From 2-02-FULL-45-10 sp046590235 (lineage in GTDB: Bacteria; Patescibacteriota; Patescibacteriia; Magasanikbacterales; GWA2-37-8), in assembly GCA_046590235.1 (NCBI GenBank), contig JBKJTY010000035.1, positions 1-64,000 on the forward strand: a DNA stretch of 64,000 nt. Direction: 5' to 3'. The position numbers and the translations under genes are program-made. How positions within the stretch are numbered: position 1 is the stretch's first letter; each line of letters begins with the position of its first letter. Positions 48,553-57,504 of this stretch are shown one piece after another. The notes beneath the pieces are model-generated. The model worked only from the letters and a program-made list of their open reading frames with translations. It had not been told where the DNA came from and searched no databases.

Positions 48553-49911
48553 ATGAGTAAGGACATTGTCCGACAACTCAAACAGTTAAAACATGACACG
48601 GTTAACCCACGAAGTGAGTGGGTTGCAACAAACCGTGCTCTTTTGCTTTCTCAGATTAAAAACACGCTTCCAGTAGAACCGGTCATCTCGACTGAGAAAA
48701 AGCTGGAAAAAATATGGGCAGCAATGGCTATTTTCTTACCTCGCCCTTTAGTGTATAATGTAGTTCGTCCAATCGGTGTCCTGTTACTCGTCAGTTTTGT
48801 AGCTACTAGTGCTTACTCAAGTACAGTGAAAGCTTCGTACGAGACTTTGCCAGGTGATTGGCTTTATCCAGCTAAACGCACAGCAGAACGTGCACAAGGA
48901 GCAGTAATCTCGCTCTTGGGTGACCAGAATACTGAAACAAAGTTTCATGTCAGTCTGGCACAACGTCGCGCTTCGGAAGTTAAGCAAATCATTGCCATAA
49001 ACGATCCGGCAAAAGTTGCAAACGTTGGCACAACGGTAGCCGAGCTCAAAAACGAATTGAATTCAATCAATACAAAGCTCGAACCCGGATTAAACACGAT
49101 GCATGCGGATACTGCGAAAGAAGTAAAACAAAACACTGAAGCGATTAAAGATACGCTCCAGGATGTCAAAAATACTTTGTTACTCAGCTCATCAAGCACC
49201 AATAAAACATTGTTGCAGGTAGGAGAAACAAAAGATTTGGCTAAAGATATTTCAGTGAATGCCATGGAAGCCATGGTAGTAAAACATCTTGAAGGCGACA
49301 ACACAGTCTCAAGACAAGATGTTAAAAATGCTCTTGATACTTCAATTGCTAATGTAGCAGTCGACGTACTCGCTTCCAAACAAACAGTTGATGGTGCGAA
49401 GACAATCGTAGACAGTGTCAAAACGCAAGTTACTGATTTAACAGGTGAAATAACAAAACAAAAAACTGAAAGTTCGCTCGCAACAACAACGCAAGCGTAT
49501 AATCAGAAGTTAACCGATGCGGCTTCGCAAACAAAAGAAGCTTCCATCCAGACCGATCAAGTAACGGCAGCGGTTGATAAAAAAATCGATGAGGTGCGAC
49601 AAGCGGTTAGTGATGATAATCTGACAAAAGCAATCGATAATCTCAAAGAAGCAAGTGAAGCAACAAAACAAGCTGAAAAAATTTCTGACACAACCATTTA
49701 CACAACGCAGGCGGTACTCCCGATTGTACAGGTTATAAAAGATGCAACTGCGCTGGCTACCATTATCACTTCTTCCACTTTAAATGTATCGACTACAAAA
49801 GATATATTTTCTCTGGCTAGTACGTCGCTCATGAGTCCGTTACTTAATGCGCCGATCAGTACTAGTACAAAGATGGTAAGTGAAAGTGTAAGTTCTACCG
49901 TTAAAAGATAA
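48553..49911 (+). CDS. DUF5667-like membrane protein, putative anti-sigma partner
   Basis: A 452-residue protein. Residues 1-65 are cytoplasmic and may contact the sigma factor; one transmembrane helix lies at about 74-92 (VRPIGVLLLVSFVATSAYS). Just after it, KASYETLPGDWLYPAKRTAERAQ is the DUF5667 signature. The remaining 330 residues are a long, helical, Lys/Thr/Ala/Gln-rich stretch, likely coiled coil, outside the membrane. Gene order sigma factor then this protein resembles sigma/anti-sigma pairs; the link to the S-layer gene downstream is inference. Confidence 0.75.
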   Translation: MSKDIVRQLKQLKHDTVNPRSEWVATNRALLLSQIKNTLPVEPVISTEKKLEKIWAAMAIFLPRPLVYNVVRPIGVLLLVSFVATSAYSSTVKASYETLPGDWLYPAKRTAERAQGAVISLLGDQNTETKFHVSLAQRRASEVKQIIAINDPAKVANVGTTVAELKNELNSINTKLEPGLNTMHADTAKEVKQNTEAIKDTLQDVKNTLLLSSSSTNKTLLQVGETKDLAKDISVNAMEAMVVKHLEGDNTVSRQDVKNALDTSIANVAVDVLASKQTVDGAKTIVDSVKTQVTDLTGEITKQKTESSLATTTQAYNQKLTDAASQTKEASIQTDQVTAAVDKKIDEVRQAVSDDNLTKAIDNLKEASEATKQAEKISDTTIYTTQAVLPIVQVIKDATALATIITSSTLNVSTTKDIFSLASTSLMSPLLNAPISTSTKMVSESVSSTVKR

Positions 49912-49922
49912 CTACATAAGCT

Positions 49923-49976
49923 CATCTCTCTCGATGCATGCTCCTCGACATTCAGGATCAGCCACGGAGAGAGATG
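49923..49976 (+). promoter_or_regulatory. Hairpin in the region before the S-layer-like gene
   Basis: CATCTCTCTC (49923-49932) pairs with GAGAGAGATG (49967-49976). No T-run follows. It may end the upstream mRNA or belong to a structured leader; the region to 50132 also has ATCAC/GTGAT and other short hairpins, and TATTATAAATT directly before the ATG. Confidence 0.5.
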
Positions 49977-50132
49977 GTTTAAGTAAATCAAGTTAGGCTT
50001 AAAAGTCGATGATCACATAAGTGATTTGCCTAGCTATTAAGTCCTTTCTGTCGAAAGATGGAAAGCAACTCTCGTACGCTGACACTCTTTACTGAGTCGC
50101 GCAGTTAGTACAGAGTCTATTTATTATAAATT

Positions 50133-53100
50133 ATGTCGAACGTATTAAAAGTAGGTAAAAAAGTACTTACAGTTGGTACAGTCATGAGCACTATGCTCTG
50201 GTCTGTCGGCGTAGCAGCATTGTTGCCAGTGGCAGCTTCAGCAGCTACTTGCCCAGCATTCAAGTCAGGCGACTTGTTAAAGGTAACTGGTAAACCAGCT
50301 ATCTACGCTGTTGATTCCAACGGTAAGGTTCTCTATTTCCCATCTGGCGATGAATTCAAAAGTTGGAATGTAGACGAAAAATACAGTGGTTACACAACTG
50401 TTTCTCAGGAATGTTACGACGCAATGCCAGTGCCTTCAGCATCACCATTCGGCGTTAACTACCGCGCAGGTTCAAACATCGTAAAACGCTCATCTTCTGA
50501 TCAGCTTTACGTTGTTCAACCAGGCAACAAATTGGCAAAGATCACTGTAGATGCTGCTAAAGCTCTCTATGGTACATCTTTCAAAACAATGACTGTTGCT
50601 GATGTTTTCTGGCCAAACTACTCCGCTAACCGCGGTGCAGATGTGACAGAAGCTAAAGCACACCCAGGTATGCTCGTCTCAAACGGCGGCAAAACTTGGT
50701 ACGTTGATGCAGACGCTAAGTTGTGGGAAGTAACCGCAGCTGGTATGTCAGCAAACCGCTTCAAGGCTGCTTTTGTCCGCCCAGTAGCTGCTTCTGCAGT
50801 TGCAGGTTTGGTATCTGGTGGTGTTCTTGATGCATACAACGCAATGGTTGCAGACCGCACTCAAACTGGTGGTGGTTCTGCAGTTGTCCCAGGCACAGTT
50901 GTAACAGGTGGAGCTTTGACAGTCTCATTGGCTGCAAGTAACCCAGCTGGCAACAACTTGGCTTCTGGTTCAGCTTTCAACCAAGTTCTTAAATTGAACT
51001 TGTCTGCAGGTTCCCAGGACGTTTCTGTTACAGGCTTAACATTCCGCAAGAGTGGTTTTGCTGCTAACACAGTAATCAGTGGTCTCGATATCATCGATTC
51101 CTCTGGTACACGTCATGGCAATGTTGCTTCCTCTGTTAACGCTGATAACGATGTCACTTTGCTTTTTGCAGGTGCTCCTATCACTGTTAAAGCAGGTACA
51201 ACTGAAACTGCTACTCTCCGCATTAACTTGGGAAGTACAGCTACAGCTGGTACACTTTCATTTAGTCTCTTGAACGCAAGTTCAGTCACATCTAACGGTT
51301 CCGTTGGTGGTTCCTTCCCTGTAGCTGGTAACGTATTTACCCTACAAAATGCTGGTAACTCCTTAGGTTCTGTTACTTTGGACGAAGCTGCAATCAGTGG
51401 TGCTAATGGCACAACATTAAATGTTGATCCAAACAACCAGCAAGAAATTGCTAAATTCTCTTTCGCTGCTGGTAGTAATGAAGCTGTTAAACTCGGCAAA
51501 TTGACTCTTTACAACAATGGTACAGCTAGTGACAGTGATGTCATGGATGTGCAATTGGTTGCACAAGATGGTTCCGTTCTCGCTACTGCTCAGCAGGTTA
51601 ACAAGAACGTTAACTTCGATTTGTCTGCAAACCCTTACTTGATCGACAAAGGTCAAACTAAGAGTTTGACTGTTCGCGCTAAAATCGTGAACGGCGCAGC
51701 TCGCACAATCCAATTCGTTGTTTACAACGACTACGATGCAGTGTTGACAGGTGTAAGTACAGGTACAAGTATCCTTTCAGTTGCAGGTGCTACTGACACT
51801 TCATTCCCAATCGGCAATGCAGGTGCTACTTACAACCAAGTAATAGTTGGTAGTGGTTCTATTTCCTTCAACAAGGATTCTAGCTCACCATCTGCTTCTG
51901 TTGCTCCAAACACAAGCGGCGTTGTTTTAGCAAAATACTTTGCTAAACCAACTGGCGAAAGTATGGAATTGCGCAAAATCGCTCTCGGCTTGGTAACAAG
52001 TACAGCTCAGGACATGTTCTCTGGATCCTTCACGGTGAGAGTTAACGGTGCTGCTGTATACAGTGGTTCACCAGACGCGGTTGTTAACCATGCTACTGTT
52101 TTGACTTCTATCACACTTTCAACATACCCAACGTTGATTGCTGGTCAGAACAACTACATCACAGTTGAAGCTAACATCGATTCACAAGCTACAGGCGGTG
52201 CAACAAACATCGTCTACATGGATTTGACTGAAGTTAAACGTTTGGTAACAAACGACATCACAGATCCAGGTGTTGGTATCTCACAAGCTAACCAAATTAC
52301 AGTTCAGGCTGCTGCATTGAAAGTAACCACATTGGCTACTCCAGTTGCACAGTCAATCGTAGTTGGTACAAGCAACTTCATCTTAGCTCAATTCGAATTG
52401 AATCCTTCTTCCGTATCATCTGGTGAAGATGTACGCGTAAGTAAGATCATCGTTTCTGACGTTAAGACTGGTAGTGCAGCTTATACTGATATCTCCAACT
52501 TAGTTCTCTACGATCAGAATGGCAATGCTATTGCTACTTCTGCAAGTACTGCAACTAACGCAGCTTCTACAACATTCACATTTGCTAACGCTCTAGTAAT
52601 CCCTAAGACGGGTTCTGTTCTGTTGACATTGAAGGGTGACGTAGTTGCTCGCGCAGGTTCAGGCACACACACATTCTCAGTAGTTAACGCTGCTGAAGTA
52701 ACAGTTACAGGCAAGGATACAGGTAACTCTGTAACTCCATCTGTCGGAAACGGCAGTGGTCAAGCTATGACTGTTGCTACATCTGGCACACTCAACTTAT
52801 CATTGGTATCTGGCACAAACGGTGCTCCTTCCAGTGACCAGGTTGTTACTGTTGGTCAGACTAATGTTCCAGTCTTTGCTTTCAAATTAACTGCACAGAA
52901 CGAGCCAATCAAAGTTACAACTTTGAAACTCACTGCTACAGGTACTTTGAACACAGTAAACGACTTGTCAAACATCAAGTTGTACCGCAACAATGAAACC
53001 ACTCCATTTGCTTCTGCAAATCAGATGGCTTCCAGCTCTGCAATCACAAACACTTCAACAGTGTTCACATGGACTGCAACTGACAACTTGCTTGCTGAAG

Positions 53101-53837
53101 CTGTTCAACCAGGCACATCCGTTACTATCTATGTCAAAGCTGACATCGGTATTGCTAACCAGGCTGTCCTCGGTGATAGTTTCCGCTTCGCAATCTTGGA
53201 TGCTTCCACTGATCTTGTAGCAAAAGGTGCTTCAAGCGGTGCTTCAGCATCAGTTGCTGGTACTGCAGCTGTTGTAGGCAAAACCTACATCACTCCATTT
53301 AGTGTCAGTGTCACTGCAGATGCTCCAACAGCAGGCAGTAGTGTTACACAAGCTATCTTGGCTGGTACACAGCTCGCTCGTATTAAGCTCACAAACAATG
53401 GTAGTGCTAAGGTCACTATTACTGGCATCAAATTCACTAACAGTGGATCAACTGCTGGTACAACAAGTACCTTCAAACTTTGGTACTCTGACCAGAACTC
53501 TACTAACTATCTTGGTACTGTAGCTTCAAGTACAATGGGCTTCACAAACACATTGTCAAACATCGACTTTAGTAGCTTGGCAACAGCTGGTTCAACCTTC
53601 ACTATTGATGGTGGTACTAGTCGCTATGTTACAGTAACAGTCGCTGCTTTAGGTGGTTCTTCTACATCTGGTGATACTTACCAGTTGTCTATCGCTTCAG
53701 TTGGCGATATCACCTATACTGCACAGGAAACCGATCTTGGTTACGACTCAAACAACACTGGCGGCGCTCTTTCAGGTGCTTCCAACACATTGTTTGCAGA
53801 AGGCAAACCAAGTATGGGCACATTGGTTAAACAATAA
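50133..53837 (+). CDS. Probable S-layer or major surface protein
   Basis: A 1234-residue exported protein. Signal peptide ends at about AASAA (residue 35). Residues about 38-250 form a distinct N-terminal region with repeated short units (ITVDAAKALYGTSFKT, WYVDADAKLWEVTAAG), and the rest is Ser/Thr/Ala/Val/Gly-rich repetitive beta-sandwich sequence with units opening like VTGLTFRKSGF and VKLGKLTLYNNG. Almost no cysteine or charge clusters. Codon use is visibly more restricted than in neighbours (AAC, GGT, GCT, ACA), as expected for very high expression. It has a 220-base untranslated region and a strong terminator. S-layer role is inferred. Confidence 0.78.
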   Translation: MSNVLKVGKKVLTVGTVMSTMLWSVGVAALLPVAASAATCPAFKSGDLLKVTGKPAIYAVDSNGKVLYFPSGDEFKSWNVDEKYSGYTTVSQECYDAMPVPSASPFGVNYRAGSNIVKRSSSDQLYVVQPGNKLAKITVDAAKALYGTSFKTMTVADVFWPNYSANRGADVTEAKAHPGMLVSNGGKTWYVDADAKLWEVTAAGMSANRFKAAFVRPVAASAVAGLVSGGVLDAYNAMVADRTQTGGGSAVVPGTVVTGGALTVSLAASNPAGNNLASGSAFNQVLKLNLSAGSQDVSVTGLTFRKSGFAANTVISGLDIIDSSGTRHGNVASSVNADNDVTLLFAGAPITVKAGTTETATLRINLGSTATAGTLSFSLLNASSVTSNGSVGGSFPVAGNVFTLQNAGNSLGSVTLDEAAISGANGTTLNVDPNNQQEIAKFSFAAGSNEAVKLGKLTLYNNGTASDSDVMDVQLVAQDGSVLATAQQVNKNVNFDLSANPYLIDKGQTKSLTVRAKIVNGAARTIQFVVYNDYDAVLTGVSTGTSILSVAGATDTSFPIGNAGATYNQVIVGSGSISFNKDSSSPSASVAPNTSGVVLAKYFAKPTGESMELRKIALGLVTSTAQDMFSGSFTVRVNGAAVYSGSPDAVVNHATVLTSITLSTYPTLIAGQNNYITVEANIDSQATGGATNIVYMDLTEVKRLVTNDITDPGVGISQANQITVQAAALKVTTLATPVAQSIVVGTSNFILAQFELNPSSVSSGEDVRVSKIIVSDVKTGSAAYTDISNLVLYDQNGNAIATSASTATNAASTTFTFANALVIPKTGSVLLTLKGDVVARAGSGTHTFSVVNAAEVTVTGKDTGNSVTPSVGNGSGQAMTVATSGTLNLSLVSGTNGAPSSDQVVTVGQTNVPVFAFKLTAQNEPIKVTTLKLTATGTLNTVNDLSNIKLYRNNETTPFASANQMASSSAITNTSTVFTWTATDNLLAEAVQPGTSVTIYVKADIGIANQAVLGDSFRFAILDASTDLVAKGASSGASASVAGTAAVVGKTYITPFSVSVTADAPTAGSSVTQAILAGTQLARIKLTNNGSAKVTITGIKFTNSGSTAGTTSTFKLWYSDQNSTNYLGTVASSTMGFTNTLSNIDFSSLATAGSTFTIDGGTSRYVTVTVAALGGSSTSGDTYQLSIASVGDITYTAQETDLGYDSNNTGGALSGASNTLFAEGKPSMGTLVKQ

Positions 53838-53885
53838 TCAATTAGCCTAACTAAGGTAACGTTTTCACAACGTAATAAAGTGACT

Positions 53886-53916
53886 AAACACCCCCGATTA
53901 TATCGGGGGTGTTTTT
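53886..53916 (+). terminator. Terminator after the S-layer-like gene
   Basis: AAACACCCCCGA and TCGGGGGTGTTTTT arms with a short TTATA loop. Confidence 0.92.
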
Positions 53917-53928
53917 GTTTTATGATGA

Positions 53929-53957
53929 TTGACTTTTGAAGGTCTTTCCTCTAAACT
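53929..53957 (+). promoter_or_regulatory. Promoter of the glycan cluster
   Basis: TTGACT (53929-53934), 17 bases, TAAACT (53952-53957). Confidence 0.65.
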
Positions 53958-53969
53958 ATAGGAGTAATT

Positions 53970-56042
53970 TTGCTTAACTTTACTATGCGTGAAACTATTG
54001 AAAAAGTCATTCGTCTGCTACTCTACTGCACATTTTTTGTTCCATTAGTGGTCATGCCGACATCATTTATTTTTCCGTTTATCGTTCCAAAGATTATATT
54101 GTTTAGAACCATTGTAATCTGTATGGGCGCAGGGTACACCATGCTACTCTTTAGTAGTTGGAAAAATTATGCGCCGCGTCTCACCCCGGTTACAGGTGCT
54201 CTCTTGGCTTTTTTACTCAGCTTTACCATTTCAACCTTTGTTGGCATAGACACTTATCACAGTTTTTGGGACAATCATGAACGCATGCTTGGTCTATTTA
54301 CGATTGCCCATTACGTTCTATACTATTTTGTTCTCAGCGCTGTTTTGAAAACATGGTCGGATTGGAAAACTGCTTGTAAATTATTTTTAATTGCCGGCTC
54401 ACTTGTCATGTTTGTTGGTTTAATTCAAGCTGCAAACCCGTATTTCTTGTTAAATGGCGGCAGTGACCGTGTGGCAAGTACGCTTGGCAACTCAATCTAC
54501 GTCGGGGCATACGGTCTATTTTTGATCTTTTTAAGCGTACTGATATTTTTGCGTGAAAGCGATGTATTATGGAAGTGGATTACAGTAGTAACTACCTTTT
54601 TAGCTTTTTGCGGCATTCTCTTTAGTGGAACTCGTGGTGCAATTCTTGGCTTAATGGCTGGGATTTTGACCGCAGTTGTGCTCTACATCGTATGTTTAAA
54701 GGACCATCTCCGAACAAGAAAAATGCTAACGGGGATTATTGCGGCCGGCGTAATTATAACTGGAGTAATGTATGTAAACCGCACAAGCGAATTTGTTCTT
54801 AACATTCCAGCTGTCAGCCGTGTACTTAACACTTCAGTTGAGAGTGTTAAGAATAGTCCTCGCGCTTACGCGTGGAAAGCAGCTGTTGAGAGTTGGAAAG
54901 ATAAACCAGTATTTGGTTGGGGTCCAAACAATTTTTACTACGCCTTTAATGAAAATTACAATCCGCACACGTTACGTTTTGGCTATGGTGAAACATGGTT
55001 TGATAATGCGCATAACATTATTCTAAATACCTTAGCAGTCCAAGGCATGTTTGGGGTTATTAGCTACTTAGCGATATTTTGTGCCGGGGTGGTTATGCTA
55101 AATCGCGCCCATAAACAGCAGCGAATTAATATACATCTGTTTGTTGTTGGTACAGCTTTTCTAGTGGCGCATTTAATCCAAAATATTACCGTTTTTGAAA
55201 ATCCAACATCATACCTATATTTTATGTTCTGGTTAGCGATGATCAATCGTATGACCCAGGTAGTAGAAACTGTTGATGTAAAAAGCAGTAAACCATTTAA
55301 AATTGTTAAAACATTTCATGTTGTCGTTGTTGGTGGTTTTGCCTTGATAGCAAACCTCATATTCAACTTTGAACCTGCTTCTGCAAACATGCAAACGTTA
55401 GCAACTATTCAGGCAATGAGTTCAGATCCAATTCGTGCTTTACCAGCAATCCAAGACACACTCAATAGAAACTCACCGCATATCGATGATATAAGAAACG
55501 ATGTTGGTAGACAATTAATTGATATCGTAGCAAATAACCATGAAAAGTTGGGCAAAGACAGAAGTATGCAACTTTTATTGGTTGCAGATGAAGCTTTACA
55601 GAAAAATTTGGTGTTACACCCGCGTGATATTCGAATTCATTTATTGATTGCTCAGCTTGATCAAACCGCTCTCCAGATAACCAACCAGCCACAATTCTTA
55701 ATAGCAGCCGAAGAGTATACGCAAAAAGCGCTTTTGGAATCACCTCGACGTCAACAAGTAATCTATAGTTTGGCTAATATAAAGTTACAATTAGGTAAAA
55801 ATGATGAAGCTATCGCCTTGCTACGAGGGGCGCTCAGTGATGATTCGACGATCGCTGAAACGTATTGGCGGCTAATGGTTGCCGAGAAAATGGCAAACCA
55901 TGAAGATAAAGTTAAAGAAGTGTACTCGTTAGCTCAGCAAAACAAGATCACTTTTACTGCGGAAGAACAACAGATCGTTAACCGTGTTTTACTAGCTCCT
56001 CCTCCTACACCAGCAGCTGATGTAAAGAAAGGTGTAAAATAA
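53970..56042 (+). CDS. O-antigen ligase/polymerase (Wzy_C) with TPR tail
   Basis: A 690-residue membrane protein with ten or more helices. The Wzy_C region is recognisable from FSGTRGAILGLMAGILTAVVLY and KPVFGWGPNNFYYAFNENY, with a histidine in DNAHNIILNTLAVQG, as in O-antigen ligases. After about residue 480 come TPR-like helices (QVIYSLANIKLQLGKNDEAIALLRGAL). It ligates or polymerises surface glycan, or glycosylates surface proteins. The start is TTG at 53970 with AGGAG at 53960-53964; ATG at 53985 is the alternative. First gene of the cluster. Confidence 0.87.
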   Translation: MLNFTMRETIEKVIRLLLYCTFFVPLVVMPTSFIFPFIVPKIILFRTIVICMGAGYTMLLFSSWKNYAPRLTPVTGALLAFLLSFTISTFVGIDTYHSFWDNHERMLGLFTIAHYVLYYFVLSAVLKTWSDWKTACKLFLIAGSLVMFVGLIQAANPYFLLNGGSDRVASTLGNSIYVGAYGLFLIFLSVLIFLRESDVLWKWITVVTTFLAFCGILFSGTRGAILGLMAGILTAVVLYIVCLKDHLRTRKMLTGIIAAGVIITGVMYVNRTSEFVLNIPAVSRVLNTSVESVKNSPRAYAWKAAVESWKDKPVFGWGPNNFYYAFNENYNPHTLRFGYGETWFDNAHNIILNTLAVQGMFGVISYLAIFCAGVVMLNRAHKQQRINIHLFVVGTAFLVAHLIQNITVFENPTSYLYFMFWLAMINRMTQVVETVDVKSSKPFKIVKTFHVVVVGGFALIANLIFNFEPASANMQTLATIQAMSSDPIRALPAIQDTLNRNSPHIDDIRNDVGRQLIDIVANNHEKLGKDRSMQLLLVADEALQKNLVLHPRDIRIHLLIAQLDQTALQITNQPQFLIAAEEYTQKALLESPRRQQVIYSLANIKLQLGKNDEAIALLRGALSDDSTIAETYWRLMVAEKMANHEDKVKEVYSLAQQNKITFTAEEQQIVNRVLLAPPPTPAADVKKGVK

Positions 56043-56044
56043 GT

Positions 56045-56767
56045 ATGGTAAGGCCTACCTATTCAGTTGTCATACCAGTGTACAATGAAGAAAAGAGAAT
56101 TCCGATTAACATCGATGCGATTTTCTCTTTTTTTGCTGATGTAGGCAGTTCGGTAGAAATTATTTTTGTAAATGACGGGTCAAAAGACGCTACAGCAAGT
56201 GTATTGTCAGAATACCAGAAAAAATACTTTTTCACGGTAATCAACTATTCAATTAACCGTGGAAAAGGTTACGCTATCCGGGAAGGTGTAAAAAATGCAA
56301 CAGGGGATTGGGTCGTATTTTTTGATATCGATCTTGCCACTCCGCTGCAAGAATTTATAAAGCTTATACAATTAAAAACAGATACCGACAATATCATCAT
56401 TGGCAGTAGAAGAGTAGAGGGGGCACACATCAAAAAAAGTGAATCAAAGTTGCGGACATTTTTAGGGCAAGGATTTACTAAAATTTCGAACATACTTGTT
56501 CCAAATATTGCCGACTTTACTTGTGGATTTAAATGCTTCTCTCGACAAGCAGCGTTAACAATCTTTAGTCGAGCTCGAATCGATCGGTGGGGGTTCGATA
56601 CGGAATTATTGTATATAGCTTATCTCCATAAAATAGCTATCAAACAAATTCCTGTAGCTTGGTCGCACGATAATAATTCAAAAGTAAGAGTAATTAACGC
56701 TATCTTTAGCTCAATTAAAGAGTTGACGCAGATGAAGATAAACCAATTAAAGGGTTTGTATAAATAA
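56045..56767 (+). CDS. Family 2 glycosyltransferase, Alg5/DPM1-like
   Basis: A 240-residue GT-A enzyme. It starts YSVVIPVYNEEKRIP, has the nucleotide site VNDGSKDAT, NRGKGYAIREGV, and the DxD-like FFDIDLATP. The pattern matches dolichyl/polyprenyl-phosphate glucosyl- or mannosyltransferases (Alg5/DPM1 type), making lipid-linked sugar donors. No membrane helix is obvious. The product would feed the GT-C enzyme at 57505. Starts two bases after the ligase. Confidence 0.88.
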   Translation: MVRPTYSVVIPVYNEEKRIPINIDAIFSFFADVGSSVEIIFVNDGSKDATASVLSEYQKKYFFTVINYSINRGKGYAIREGVKNATGDWVVFFDIDLATPLQEFIKLIQLKTDTDNIIIGSRRVEGAHIKKSESKLRTFLGQGFTKISNILVPNIADFTCGFKCFSRQAALTIFSRARIDRWGFDTELLYIAYLHKIAIKQIPVAWSHDNNSKVRVINAIFSSIKELTQMKINQLKGLYK

Positions 56768-56768
56768 T

Positions 56769-57497
56769 ATGGAATTACACGAATACGCAAAAATGGATGC
56801 CATAGAAAAGGATCACTGGTGGTTTGTTGCCAAACGAAAGTTTTTAAGCGTGCTTGTTAGCAATTATGCGGGGGGCGATAAGAAAATGCTCGATATCGGT
56901 TGTGGCAGCGGGGCAGTGCTCGATTTTTTTAAAGCGAAAGGGTATCAAGCGGAGGGTGTCGATATGAGCGAAGCAGCTTTAGAATATTGTGATAAAAAAG
57001 GTTTGTCTGTAAAGCAGGGAAGAGCTGAAGAGTTACTGTATAGTGATAATTCTTTTGATATTATTATAGCTTCTGATGTCTTAGAGCATATTGATGATAC
57101 GACGAGTGTGCTTAAGGAAATTAAAAGAATTTTAAAACCAGGAGGTATATTTATCGTGACTGTGCCGGCTCACCAGTTCTTGTTTTCACAGCACGACATT
57201 GCCCTTCATCACGTCCGCCGTTATAGCAAAAAACTATTAGCACAAAGTTTACAAACGTATTTTTCGGTTGAATGGATCGGGTGGTTGCATGCAGCAATAC
57301 TTCCGCTTGCCGTGATTGCTCGTTTGACACGCCGGTTTATTCCGAGCAAAAAAGATTCGGATGTCGGTGAATCAAGTAGGTTTGTTAATGCTATTATGAA
57401 AAAAATATATGCATTAGAATTTTTTTGGTTTAAACATTTGCATTTACCATGTGGATTGTCATTGGGTGCGGTAGTCAAAAAGGCTAAAAAAATTTAG
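56769..57497 (+). CDS. Class I SAM-dependent methyltransferase
   Basis: A 242-residue methyltransferase. It begins HEYAKMDAIEKDHWWFVAKRKF, a motif frequent in glycan-cluster methyltransferases; the SAM motif is MLDIGCGSGAVLDFF and EGVDMSEAAL, then ASDVLEHIDD and LKPGGIFIVTVPAH. A substrate among sugar or lipid intermediates is suggested by context only. Tightly spaced between two glycosyltransferases. Confidence 0.85.
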   Translation: MELHEYAKMDAIEKDHWWFVAKRKFLSVLVSNYAGGDKKMLDIGCGSGAVLDFFKAKGYQAEGVDMSEAALEYCDKKGLSVKQGRAEELLYSDNSFDIIIASDVLEHIDDTTSVLKEIKRILKPGGIFIVTVPAHQFLFSQHDIALHHVRRYSKKLLAQSLQTYFSVEWIGWLHAAILPLAVIARLTRRFIPSKKDSDVGESSRFVNAIMKKIYALEFFWFKHLHLPCGLSLGAVVKKAKKI

Positions 57498-57504
57498 GCT
57501 GCAT

